From contig CAMVPR010000029.1 in NCBI GenBank assembly GCA_947169385.1, positions 1-32,095 on the forward strand: 32,095 nt of DNA, given 5' to 3'. Below are positions 24,173-32,090 of the stretch, piece by piece; positions within the stretch are counted from its first letter, which is position 1, and every line of letters starts with the position of its first letter. The notes below the pieces were generated by a model. It saw only the letters and a program-made list of their open reading frames with translations, was not told the origin of the DNA and made no database searches. This DNA comes from an uncultured Lachnospiraceae bacterium (GTDB taxonomy: Bacteria > Bacillota > Clostridia > Lachnospirales > Lachnospiraceae). The position numbers and the translations under genes are program-made.

Positions 24173-25084
24173 ATGGGTAAGCCATCAGTAGTCGTGGACA
24201 ATGTTTCCATGAGATTTAATATGAATCAGGAGAAGGTCGACAGCATCAAGGAATATGCTATGAAGATGTTCAAGGGTCAGATATCACATAAGGAGTTCTG
24301 GGCTCTTAAGAATGTCAGCTTTACGCTTGAGCCGGGCGACCATCTTGGTATATTAGGCACCAATGGTGCGGGTAAGAGTACGCTTCTTAAGACTGTTGCA
24401 GGTGTTATGAAACCTACCGAAGGAACAGTCTCTACAAGAGGTAAGGTTGTGCCTTTGCTTGAGCTTGGTGCAGGTTTTGATAAGGAGTACACAGGTAGGG
24501 AGAATATATTCCTCTATGGTGCTGTGCTTGGATATTCTAAGTCATTTCTTGAATCTAAATATAAAGAGATAGTCAAGTTCTCGGAACTTGGAGATTTCAT
24601 CAACATGCCTATCAAGAATTATTCTTCGGGTATGAAGGCAAGACTTGGATTCTCGATTGCGACAGTGGTTGATCCTGAGATTCTGATTCTTGATGAGGTT
24701 CTCTCTGTAGGAGATGCCAAGTTTAAGCAGAAGAGTCTTAAGAAGGTAACTGGAATGTTTGATAAGGGTGTGACGGTTCTCTTCGTATCACATTCATTAA
24801 GACAGGTTAGAAAGATATGTAATAAGGCTATCGTTCTTGATCACGGTCAGATTATCAAGGCTGGTGAGATAGAAGAAGTTGCATTGTTTTATAAGCGTAT
24901 GCTTGCTGCTAATGATGGTGAGGATCCTAATCAGGTTGAGCTTCTGTCACTTGATAAGTCACTAAAGCAGCACCGTAAAGAAGAGGTTAAGAAGCTTAAG
25001 GATGAGCTTAAAGAGAGCAATGACAAACTCATAGAAGCTCAGGCAGAGATAGAAAGATTAAAAGCATTAGTAAATAACAAGTAG
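24173..25084 (+). CDS. tagH: TagH-type polymer export ATPase
   Basis: The 303-residue ATPase partner of the preceding permease. It carries Walker A GTNGAGKST (62-70), the signature SSGMK (151-155), Walker B LILDE (171-175) and switch His207. The N-terminal DNVSMRFNMNQEKVDSIKEY and the region after Walker A (LLELGAGFDKEYTGREN) are characteristic of the TagH/KpsT/Wzt exporter class. The C-terminus, about 264-302, is a Lys/Glu-rich coiled coil in place of the long extracytoplasmic tail of Bacillus TagH. ATG 24173 is chosen behind AGGTGAT; the longer in-frame reading from 24119 lies inside tagG and has no ribosome site. Confidence 0.9.
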   Translation: MGKPSVVVDNVSMRFNMNQEKVDSIKEYAMKMFKGQISHKEFWALKNVSFTLEPGDHLGILGTNGAGKSTLLKTVAGVMKPTEGTVSTRGKVVPLLELGAGFDKEYTGRENIFLYGAVLGYSKSFLESKYKEIVKFSELGDFINMPIKNYSSGMKARLGFSIATVVDPEILILDEVLSVGDAKFKQKSLKKVTGMFDKGVTVLFVSHSLRQVRKICNKAIVLDHGQIIKAGEIEEVALFYKRMLAANDGEDPNQVELLSLDKSLKQHRKEEVKKLKDELKESNDKLIEAQAEIERLKALVNNK

Positions 25085-25102
25085 TTTAAGGAGGATATTT
25101 CA

Positions 25103-25507
25103 ATGAAGAAGGTTATTACTTACGGTACATTTGACTTGTTGCATGTGGGACACATCAACATTTTAAGAAGGGCTAAGGAGCTTGGCGATTACTTAATCGT
25201 AGTCGTGTCAACAGATGAGTTCAACGCTCTTAAGGGCAAGAAAGCTTATTACTCATTTGAAGACAGAAAGACTATACTTGAGGCAATCAAGTATGTTGAC
25301 GAGGTTCTTCCTGAGAAAACATGGGAGCAGAAGATTGACGATGTCAAGAACAATGATGTTGATGTATTCGTAATGGGACATGACTGGACCGGTAAGTTTG
25401 ATTTCTTAAAGGATTACTGTGAGGTTGTATACCTCCCTAGAACAGAGGGTATATCTACAACTAAGATTAAGAGTGACCTTGGAGTTACAGATAAAGAGGC
25501 GAAATAA
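25103..25507 (+). CDS. tagD: Glycerol-3-phosphate cytidylyltransferase
   Basis: TagD makes CDP-glycerol from CTP and sn-glycerol 3-phosphate, the activated unit for poly(glycerol phosphate) teichoic acid. The 134-residue length is normal for the family. HVGH (14-17) is the nucleotidyltransferase signature and RTEGISTTKIK (113-123) the second conserved motif; GHDWTGKFDFL is also typical. It lies behind a consensus AGGAGG, 18 bases after the exporter ATPase gene, and supplies substrate for the CDP-glycerol transferases that follow. Confidence 0.96.
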   Translation: MKKVITYGTFDLLHVGHINILRRAKELGDYLIVVVSTDEFNALKGKKAYYSFEDRKTILEAIKYVDEVLPEKTWEQKIDDVKNNDVDVFVMGHDWTGKFDFLKDYCEVVYLPRTEGISTTKIKSDLGVTDKEAK

Positions 25508-25509
25508 CA

Positions 25510-26694
25510 ATGAAATGGATTAAGAAGCCGCTTCGTAAGCTTGCACTTATGGGCTATGTTGTCCTTACTAAGATTTTACCGCTATCTAAAGATGTGGTTG
25601 TATTCGAGTCAAATGTCGGACGAAATTACAGCGGTAATGTAAGGGCGATTTATGAGTACATGATAGAGCAGGGATTAGACAAGAAGTACAGATTTGTCTG
25701 GTCTATTGAGGATGTCAAGACCAAGATTCCCGGCAGAGTAAGTATCGTAAGGAGAACGAGATTAAAGTACCTCTACTATATGTCTATTGCCAAGGTTTGG
25801 GTGTCAGATTCTCGTATGCCTAAATGGCTTGTTAAGCGTAAAGGAGTTACCTATATTCAGACCTGGCATGGAACACCTTTAAAGAAGCTTGCTCTTGATA
25901 TGGATGTCTTAAGTATGGGTGGAAGTACTGACGTTGAGAAATACAGAGAGAACTTTAAGAAGAACTCTCACACATGGGATTACTTGATTTCGCAGAACCC
26001 GTTCTCGACTGAGACTTTCAGAAGATGTTTTGATTTTCATAAGGATATGCTTGAGATTGGGTATCCAAGAAATGATGTCCTTTTTAAGAAGAATAATGCC
26101 AAGGATATAGATGCATTAAAGACAAGACTTAAGCTTCCTAAGGATAAGAAGATTATCCTCTATGCGCCAACCTGGAGAGATGACCAGTTCGTTGCAAAGA
26201 GTAGATATAAGTTCGTAAGCGACATGGATTACGATGTCATGAGGGATGCTCTTAGTGATGAATACGTAATGATAGTCAAGTATCATTATCTTGTTGAGGA
26301 CAAGGTTGATTGGAGTAAGTATAAAGGATTCATCTATGAGTTCAATCAGCATGCTGATATTGCTGATCTTTACCTTGTGGCAGATATGTTGATTACAGAC
26401 TATTCTTCTGTTATGTTTGATTACAGCTTGCTTAAGCGTCCTTTGTTCTTCTTTGCTTATGATATGGAGAATTATAAGAACAATTTAAGAGGATTTTACT
26501 TTGATTTCTTAGCAACTGCACCAGGGCCTATAGTTGAAGATACCAAGAGTTTAGCAGAAGCAATCAGGAATTATAAAGACGAGGACTGGCAAGACAAATA
26601 CAAGGCATTTAGTGATAAATATAATTCATGTGATGACGGTAATGCGTCTAAGAAGGTGTCAGAGCTTATTGAAGCTAAGCTTAATGCCAAATAA
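25510..26694 (+). CDS. CDP-glycerol glycerophosphotransferase (TagB/TagF-like)
   Basis: This 394-residue protein should transfer glycerol phosphate from CDP-glycerol to a wall-polymer precursor on the inner face of the membrane. Both critical histidines are present: His120 in TWHGTPLKKL and His259 in IVKYHYL, 139 residues apart as in TagF-type enzymes. EIGYPRNDVL, LYAPTWRDDQF and MLITDYSSVMFDY are further family motifs. A basic N-terminus (MKWIKKPLRKL) probably supports membrane association. There is no GT2 domain. Its size suits a TagB primase or a short TagF polymerase, and sequence alone does not separate the two. It starts two bases after tagD. Confidence 0.9.
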   Translation: MKWIKKPLRKLALMGYVVLTKILPLSKDVVVFESNVGRNYSGNVRAIYEYMIEQGLDKKYRFVWSIEDVKTKIPGRVSIVRRTRLKYLYYMSIAKVWVSDSRMPKWLVKRKGVTYIQTWHGTPLKKLALDMDVLSMGGSTDVEKYRENFKKNSHTWDYLISQNPFSTETFRRCFDFHKDMLEIGYPRNDVLFKKNNAKDIDALKTRLKLPKDKKIILYAPTWRDDQFVAKSRYKFVSDMDYDVMRDALSDEYVMIVKYHYLVEDKVDWSKYKGFIYEFNQHADIADLYLVADMLITDYSSVMFDYSLLKRPLFFFAYDMENYKNNLRGFYFDFLATAPGPIVEDTKSLAEAIRNYKDEDWQDKYKAFSDKYNSCDDGNASKKVSELIEAKLNAK

Positions 26695-26711
26695 TAAAGG
26701 AGTGAAATGCG

Positions 26712-27854
26712 ATGAAAGAATTGGGATATCATATATTTGCGATTCTTTATCGCATTTTTTGTATTTTTAAGCTTGATGAGAAGAAAGTATTTCTCATTAT
26801 GACTCACGACGCAGGCGATACAGGTAACGTCGCGGTTATGAGAGACTATATGGCAAGCAAGGATGATTACACATTTTACAGCCTTGTAAGAGAGGATACT
26901 CATTTTGGCAAGAGTATTGCCAAGGCGTTAAGGTTCTTTTTTATCAGCAGTTATCATTTGGCGAGAAGTAAGTATGTTATTATGGATAATATGTTTCTTC
27001 CTTATGCTTTTATTAAGCCTAAAAAGGGCGTTAAGATTATTCAGCTTTGGCACGGAACAGGAGTCATTAAGAAGATTGGTTCAGACGCCAACGAAGGTCG
27101 TCTTAAGGACTTAGAGATTAAGGCAAATGCTAAAACCACGCATTTGATTGTGAGCTCCGAGACTACCAGGCGTATATATTCCGGAAGTTTTTCGATGTCT
27201 GAGGACAAGGTGTTTATCACCGGAATGCCAAGGACGGACTGCTTGTTTAAGGGAGAGGCTTATATTAATGAGCAGAAGGAGATATTCTATAAGGATTATC
27301 CTGATTTGCGTAATAAGAAGATTATTCTTTATGCTCCGACATTTAGAGATAAGGATGTAGAGCATCCTAAGCTTATGCTTGACGTCAAGAAGGTTGCGAG
27401 TGAACTTCCTGATGGTTATGTTCTCGGAATAAGGCTTCATCCTTTTGTGGCAAAAACATTTAATGAGCAACATAAGGATGGAATTGAAGGTGTAGTTGAT
27501 TTTAGTTCGTATGGAAGTCTTAATACTCTTCTTTTTGCGAGTGATATTCTGATTAGCGATTATTCGTCGATTGTGTTTGAGTATGCTGCGCTAAAGAGAC
27601 CGATGATATTTCACGCGCCTGATCTTAAAGAGTTTAGTGACAGTGGAAGAGGTTTCTATCATGATTATGAGAGCTATGTTCCGGGGGCGGTAACATTTGA
27701 CGAAGAAGAAGTAATTAACAAGATTAGAGAAGTGTCTAATCTTAGTGAGGAGAAGTATGATGAGTTGTATCATCTAAATGATTTCGTAGATGATACATAT
27801 AAGTATAAAGATGATAACAGTGCTAAGAGAGTATATGATTTGATGATGAAGTAG
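26712..27854 (+). CDS. Second CDP-glycerol glycerophosphotransferase-like protein
   Basis: A 380-residue TagB/TagF-like transferase with both histidines: His114 in LWHGTGVIKK and His243 in GIRLHPF. FITGMPRTDCL, LYAPTFRDKD and ILISDYSSIVFEY complete the motif set. It has a hydrophobic N-terminal patch (GYHIFAILYRIFCIFKL) that may dip into the membrane. It is clearly divergent from the 25510 gene (HGTG rather than HGTP), so the two probably perform different steps, such as priming and polymerisation, or add a different alditol phosphate. ATG 26712 follows AAAGGAGTGA. Confidence 0.88.
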   Translation: MKELGYHIFAILYRIFCIFKLDEKKVFLIMTHDAGDTGNVAVMRDYMASKDDYTFYSLVREDTHFGKSIAKALRFFFISSYHLARSKYVIMDNMFLPYAFIKPKKGVKIIQLWHGTGVIKKIGSDANEGRLKDLEIKANAKTTHLIVSSETTRRIYSGSFSMSEDKVFITGMPRTDCLFKGEAYINEQKEIFYKDYPDLRNKKIILYAPTFRDKDVEHPKLMLDVKKVASELPDGYVLGIRLHPFVAKTFNEQHKDGIEGVVDFSSYGSLNTLLFASDILISDYSSIVFEYAALKRPMIFHAPDLKEFSDSGRGFYHDYESYVPGAVTFDEEEVINKIREVSNLSEEKYDELYHLNDFVDDTYKYKDDNSAKRVYDLMMK

Positions 27855-27881
27855 ATAGCTTTTATCGGATAAGGAGGCAAT

Positions 27882-29804
27882 ATGGCAGTTACAGATTATT
27901 TGGATGCGCAGAAAATTGGTAAAAAAGAATACAGATCGGCGATTTCTAATGGTGAGTATCCGTACCTTCCTGTTCTTGATGATATTTTAAAGCATGTTCA
28001 GATTGATTCGGAGGTGGAGATTGGGCTTTGTGATATTCCGTTAGACAGAGTGGTAGGAACAAGTACTGCCGGCAGAACGGAAGCGTTTGCAAGGAACTTT
28101 ATGCCGCTTTTAGATAACGGAACTGAGTTCTCGACTAAATGGTCACACCTTGCGGATGCACAGGTTGAAGAGGGTATTAGAGATCCGATTAAGGTCTATG
28201 AGTATCTCAATAGATTCTATGTTGTTGAGGGCAATAAAAGAGTCAGTGTTCTTAAGTATTATGGGGCTGTAACTATATCTGCTGAGGTTACGAGAAAGGT
28301 TCCGGCGAAGTCTGACCTTCTTCAGAATCAGATATATTATGAGTTCATGGATTTCTATGAGATTGCAGGTATAAATGCGCTATATGTTTCAAGACTTGGA
28401 GAGTTTAGTAAGATTCTTGATCTTACAGGCGGAAGAGATGAGCCTTGGAGCGATGAGAAGCGTAAGGAGTTCAGCGCTGTATTCTTTATGTTTCGTAAGG
28501 AATTTAAGGCGATGGGAGGAGCTAAGCTCCATATTAAGTCCGGAGATGCATTTGTACCTTTCTTAAGTATTTACGGATACGACAAGATTAAGGAAATGAC
28601 GCCTTCTCTTATGAAAGAAGCTATCGGCAAGATTTGGAATGAGCTGGTGCTTCAGAAAGAAGAGGACCAGATGGATATTCTTACCGATCCTTCTGAGGAT
28701 AAGGACAATGCCGGTAAGAAGCTCTTACATTATCTTCTTCCTTGGAGCGAGAAGCAATACAAGGTTGTATTTGTGTACGATAAGGAGCCCGGTGCGTCAG
28801 ATTGGATATATACGCATGAACTTGGTCGTCTCTATGTCGAGGATAGATTTGGTGACGAGCTTATAACTGATAAGGTGACTATTCCTAATATTGAAGATGC
28901 GGTTGATATCTTGACTAAAGAGGTTGAGATGGGTGCCGATATCATTTTCACAGTTACACCTAGATTACTTGATGCTTCGCTTAAAGTGGCTGTTGAACAT
29001 CAGGATGTCAAGATTCTTAACTGTTCACTTAACAACCCTCACAGGTATGTTAGGACGTATCACGCCAGGATGTATGAGGCGAAGTTCTTAACAGGTATGG
29101 TTGCAGGTGCGATGGCCGATAACAACAAGATTGGATATATTGCTGATTATCCGCTTTATGGTACTACTACTAACATCAATGCATTTGCTATTGGAGCCAA
29201 GTTTACCAATCCTCGTGCTAAGGTATATCTTAGCTGGACGACGGCAAATGATTACGATTACGGTGCTTCATTTGTCAAGGAAGATATTAGATATTTATCA
29301 GGTCAGGATTTTATAACTCCTGACAGCAGCTCAAGGGAGTTTGGACTGTATTATCGAAGTGATGCCGGCCCTGTCAATATGGTTATGCCTGTTTGGCATT
29401 GGGGAATATTCTACGAGCGTTTGATTAGAAGTGTGCTGAATGGATCGTTTAAGCGTGATTGGCAGGAGAGTGAGAAAGCTTATAACTACTGGTGGGGAAT
29501 GTCTGCCGGGGTTATTGATCTCATCGTTTCAAGAGAGGTTCCATCTGAGATTAGGGCGCTTGTTAATGTTATGAAGAAACATATTGTTAATGATTCTTTT
29601 GAGGATCTTGTATGTGATATCGTGGATCAGAGTGGTGTGTTAAGGCACAGTGAGAGTGGACCTTCGCTTAATATTGACGACCTTACCAAGATGGAGTGGT
29701 TGGTTGATAATGTAGTTGGTGATATTCCTATGCTGTCTGATCTTGATGATAATGTCAGAGAAGTTGTTGAGATTGCCGGTGTAGCAAGAGAGGAGCAAGA
29801 CTAA
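27882..29804 (+). CDS. Cytoplasmic ParB-like/BMP (PnrA-type) fusion protein
   Basis: A 640-residue protein with no signal peptide or membrane helix. Residues about 45-135 resemble a ParB/sulfiredoxin-type domain: DIPLDRVVG, then DPIKVYEYLNRFYVVEGNKRV (about 101-121), where EGNKRVSVLKYYG matches the ParB box pattern. A helical middle (about 145-290) leads to a BMP/PnrA-type domain (about 293-560): VVFVYDKEPGASDWIYTHELGR, GMVAGAMADNNKIGYIAD, and NAFAIGAKFTNPRAKVYLSW. BMP proteins are normally exported solute binders, so a cytoplasmic copy fused to a ParB-like module suggests an intracellular ligand sensor. It follows AAGGAGG and its stop overlaps the next gene's start. Domain calls are from motif reading; the role is unknown. 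Confidence 0.8.
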   Translation: MAVTDYLDAQKIGKKEYRSAISNGEYPYLPVLDDILKHVQIDSEVEIGLCDIPLDRVVGTSTAGRTEAFARNFMPLLDNGTEFSTKWSHLADAQVEEGIRDPIKVYEYLNRFYVVEGNKRVSVLKYYGAVTISAEVTRKVPAKSDLLQNQIYYEFMDFYEIAGINALYVSRLGEFSKILDLTGGRDEPWSDEKRKEFSAVFFMFRKEFKAMGGAKLHIKSGDAFVPFLSIYGYDKIKEMTPSLMKEAIGKIWNELVLQKEEDQMDILTDPSEDKDNAGKKLLHYLLPWSEKQYKVVFVYDKEPGASDWIYTHELGRLYVEDRFGDELITDKVTIPNIEDAVDILTKEVEMGADIIFTVTPRLLDASLKVAVEHQDVKILNCSLNNPHRYVRTYHARMYEAKFLTGMVAGAMADNNKIGYIADYPLYGTTTNINAFAIGAKFTNPRAKVYLSWTTANDYDYGASFVKEDIRYLSGQDFITPDSSSREFGLYYRSDAGPVNMVMPVWHWGIFYERLIRSVLNGSFKRDWQESEKAYNYWWGMSAGVIDLIVSREVPSEIRALVNVMKKHIVNDSFEDLVCDIVDQSGVLRHSESGPSLNIDDLTKMEWLVDNVVGDIPMLSDLDDNVREVVEIAGVAREEQD

Positions 29805-30397
29805 TGAAGATATTAGTTTTAGCTGATGTAGAATCTAAATATTATTGGGATTTCTTTACCATGGATAAGTTAAATGATATCGATCTTATCTTGTCTGCGG
29901 GAGATTTGAAGGCGGAGTTTCTTTCTTTTCTTGCGACTTATGCCAAGGTGCCTATTCTTTATGTTCACGGTAATCATGACGCGAGTTATGAGACGAAACC
30001 GCCGGAAGGATGCATTTGCATAGAGGATAAGATATATAAGTACAACGGGATTAGGATTCTTGGACTTGGTGGTTCGATAAGGTATAAGAATGGGCCACAT
30101 CAGTATACGCAGTTTGAGATGAAGAGCAGGGTTGCGAAGTTGAAGCCTAAGATATTCTTTAACAGGGGTTTTGATATTTTGCTTACACATGCGCCGGCTT
30201 ATCATATATATGATGGAGATGATAAGGTGCATGAGGGATTTGAGGCTTTTGTGTCGTTGATTGATAAGTATTCGCCTAAGTTCTTTGTGCATGGGCATAT
30301 ACACATGAATTATGGGATGAATAATAAGAGGGAGAGGAACTACAAAGAAACCAGGATTATTAATGCGTATGATCATTATATCATTGAGGTTGAATAG
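29804..30397 (+). CDS. Small metallophosphoesterase (calcineurin-like)
   Basis: A 197-residue soluble phosphoesterase with the calcineurin-like dimetal motifs: AD near residue 8, SAGDL (about 31-35), YVHGNHDAS, LLTHAP and FVHGHIHMNYG. The first motif reads Asp-Val-Glu-Ser instead of the usual Asp-x-His, so one metal ligand differs. I recall similar D-x-E-S forms among Clostridia. The substrate could be a nucleotide or a phosphodiester and is not predictable. The ATG overlaps the stop of the ParB-like/BMP gene (TAATGA), implying coupled translation and a shared task. It is the last gene of the run. Confidence 0.85.
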   Translation: MKILVLADVESKYYWDFFTMDKLNDIDLILSAGDLKAEFLSFLATYAKVPILYVHGNHDASYETKPPEGCICIEDKIYKYNGIRILGLGGSIRYKNGPHQYTQFEMKSRVAKLKPKIFFNRGFDILLTHAPAYHIYDGDDKVHEGFEAFVSLIDKYSPKFFVHGHIHMNYGMNNKRERNYKETRIINAYDHYIIEVE

Positions 30398-30413
30398 GTA
30401 GCGGATTAGCGGT

Positions 30414-30552
30414 GAGCACAATGTGTTATTTCTTCGGGACGCTTCGCGGCTCGAAGACGCGTTGCTCACGTTACTAAATTCGTGCTGCACTTTGCTTGCA
30501 CTCATTAAGTAACGAGACGCGCCAACGCCCTCTGAAATAACACATTATGCTC
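30414..30552. repeat. 139-bp inverted-repeat element (MITE- or REP-like)
   Basis: The ends are 19-base inverted repeats with one mismatch: GAGCACAATGTGTTATTTC at 30414-30432 and the complement of GAGCATAATGTGTTATTTC at 30534-30552. Inside is a nested pair CGTTACT (30469-30475)/AGTAACG (30508-30514) plus a GC-rich GACGCTTCGCGGCTCGAAGACGC segment. No ORF or clear target-site duplication is visible. It could be a miniature mobile element or a structured intergenic repeat. Confidence 0.65.
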
Positions 30553-30564
30553 TATAATCCTCAG

Positions 30565-30590
30565 GGTGGCATAAGCCACCGTTTTTTATT
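30565..30590 (+). terminator. Intrinsic terminator of the cdaA/teichoic run
   Basis: GGTGGC-ATAA-GCCACC (30565-30580) is followed by GTTTTTTATT. It is the first good plus-strand terminator after 17508, so it probably ends the 12.8-kb run. Confidence 0.88.
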
Positions 30591-30633
30591 TTATTAATTC
30601 GCGAAGCGAAGATTTTTCCCCACGCATTAATAC

Positions 30634-30651
30634 AGGGTGGCTTAAGCCACC
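30634..30651. repeat. Second copy of the GGTGGC hairpin
   Basis: CAGGGTGGCTTAAGCCACC repeats the hairpin at 30563-30580 with one base changed in the loop (TTAA for ATAA). No T run follows on either strand, so it is not a standard terminator by itself. It lies 9 bases past the stop of the minus-strand L,D-transpeptidase gene. Between the two copies is GCGAAGCGAAG, reminiscent of the 744-814 repeat core. Confidence 0.7.
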
Positions 30652-30660
30652 GGAGGGCGG

Positions 30661-31944
30661 TTAGTGGATGACGACCGGGGTTCCGACGTCTATCTTGCCA
30701 TACAAGTCTTCTGCGACGCTATATGGCAAATTAACGCACCCATGACTTCCATTTCTCACATATATATTGCCGCCAAATGCTGATCGCCATGTGGCATCGT
30801 GGAATCCCTGACCGGCGTAGTTAAAAAGCATAAAATACATTACATGTGTGTTCCAAGTTGCACCCTTAAGGTATGTATCTTTGCGTTTCTCGATTACTGA
30901 ATATACTCCTGTATAGGTGTGTCGCTTCTTGGTCATCTTGCCTGTTACACACGCACTTTGTAGCTTTACTTTACCCTTCTTGACATAAGTAATGGTCTGT
31001 TCCGGAATGCTTACCTCAACATAAGTGTCTCCGATATCTGCAGAGCCAATGATATTGGCTTCTTGTGAGAACACCGCTTTGGTTTTGTTCTTGCATTTCT
31101 TAAGGTCAGACTTAACACGTGCTTTTGTTGCGTCTGAATCCATGAGCCAACCGTATGTGCCACCTACGACATCAAATGTATTACCATTCACATCGGTGAA
31201 TACATGTGTTCCACCGGCGGTAGAATATTTCATATAAAGGTTGTTGACATACTCATCAATCCAGGAATAATCTATCTTATTCTTGGCAATGTGAGACTTC
31301 TTGATATCTGTTGTGATTATCTCAGGAATGTTGGAGAACTTGGTGTCTTCGTTTATATAATTGTTGCGTTTATCACACTCGTCAATCAAGTCTTCGGTAA
31401 ATGTAGACGGAGCAGTAACAAATCTTGTTATGTCAATCTTACCAAGGCTAATCTTCTTATCTATCTCAGTATAAATATCATCTAAATTACCCTGATAAAC
31501 TTCTTCTCTGATTGAGAATTCTCCGTTCTTGTACTTAATCTTAGCATTTTTAGGTTTATCTTTAATTAGCGAACCTAGTGTAGACTTTACCATATCGGAG
31601 TTAACATTGTAGAAGTCGAGTGTTACATGGTTCTCACCAAGCATAAAATAGTAGCTTAGCGGAATCTTGAAGTTGTCAATCGAGTCAACATTTAACTCAG
31701 CTAAAGATGAGATGGGATAAGTATATTCCCTGCCGTTGATTGTGAGAACAACATCATTCATATTGTATGAGTTAATAAGAAATGCTTTCGTATCACCTAG
31801 CGCCATTCCACCACATGGAATATTGTTGATATATATATTGTCAGGGAGAATGCCTGTAGATTTCTTTTTATATATCGAATAACCCATGAATCCTGCTACA
31901 GCAATAATTGTTGCAAGGAACGCCATAAAAATCTTAGTTTTCAT
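30661..31944 (-). CDS. L,D-transpeptidase (YkuD family)
   Basis: A 427-residue wall enzyme predicted to form 3-3 peptide cross-links or attach proteins to peptidoglycan. Residues 1-24 form a membrane anchor (MKTKIFMAFLATIIAVAGFMG). The middle (about 35-280) resembles the putative peptidoglycan-binding region found in Clostridial L,D-transpeptidases (DNIYINNIPCGGMALGDTKAFL, GGTYGWLMD). The C-terminal YkuD domain has GFHDATWR and the catalytic SHGCVNLP with Cys403, 24 residues from the end. The start is set at the second Met: the promoter -10 at 31988-31993 would begin transcription only a few bases before the earlier ATG at 31977, which also lacks a ribosome site, whereas ATG 31944 has GGGGA upstream. 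Confidence 0.93.
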   Translation of the reverse strand: MKTKIFMAFLATIIAVAGFMGYSIYKKKSTGILPDNIYINNIPCGGMALGDTKAFLINSYNMNDVVLTINGREYTYPISSLAELNVDSIDNFKIPLSYYFMLGENHVTLDFYNVNSDMVKSTLGSLIKDKPKNAKIKYKNGEFSIREEVYQGNLDDIYTEIDKKISLGKIDITRFVTAPSTFTEDLIDECDKRNNYINEDTKFSNIPEIITTDIKKSHIAKNKIDYSWIDEYVNNLYMKYSTAGGTHVFTDVNGNTFDVVGGTYGWLMDSDATKARVKSDLKKCKNKTKAVFSQEANIIGSADIGDTYVEVSIPEQTITYVKKGKVKLQSACVTGKMTKKRHTYTGVYSVIEKRKDTYLKGATWNTHVMYFMLFNYAGQGFHDATWRSAFGGNIYVRNGSHGCVNLPYSVAEDLYGKIDVGTPVVIH

Positions 31945-31987
31945 AATAAATCCCCACGATAAAACATAAATAACCATTTTACAAATG

Positions 31988-31993
31988 AGTATA
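31988..31993 (-). promoter_or_regulatory. Extended -10 promoter of the L,D-transpeptidase gene
   Basis: On the minus strand, TGTTATACT gives TATACT with an extended TGn. Transcription would start near 31981, leaving a leader of about 37 bases before ATG 31944. No clear -35 is seen; the upstream DNA is very A/T rich. Confidence 0.55.
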
Positions 31994-32056
31994 ACATAAA
32001 TTAAAAATAATAAAAGGGGTAAAAGTGATATTTATCTCGTGCGTAAAATGAAAAGT

Positions 32057-32090
32057 TAAATTCTACCCTTCATATTCAAAGTAGAATTTA
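32057..32090 (-). terminator. Hairpin at the window edge, possible terminator
   Basis: TAAATTCTAC (32057-32066) and GTAGAATTTA (32081-32090) form a perfect 10-bp stem around 14 bases. Read on the minus strand it is followed by ACTTTTCATTTT, so it may end a minus-strand gene lying beyond the window. Confidence 0.5.

Noticed and set aside
27855-27881. Possible operon break before the ParB-like/BMP gene
   Set aside because: The 27-base gap holds only a ribosome site, with no hairpin or -10 element.
29870-30505. Minus-strand ORF of 211 residues opposite the metallophosphoesterase
   Set aside because: The plus strand carries all the phosphoesterase motifs, and the minus reading is basic low-complexity sequence starting within the repeat spacer.
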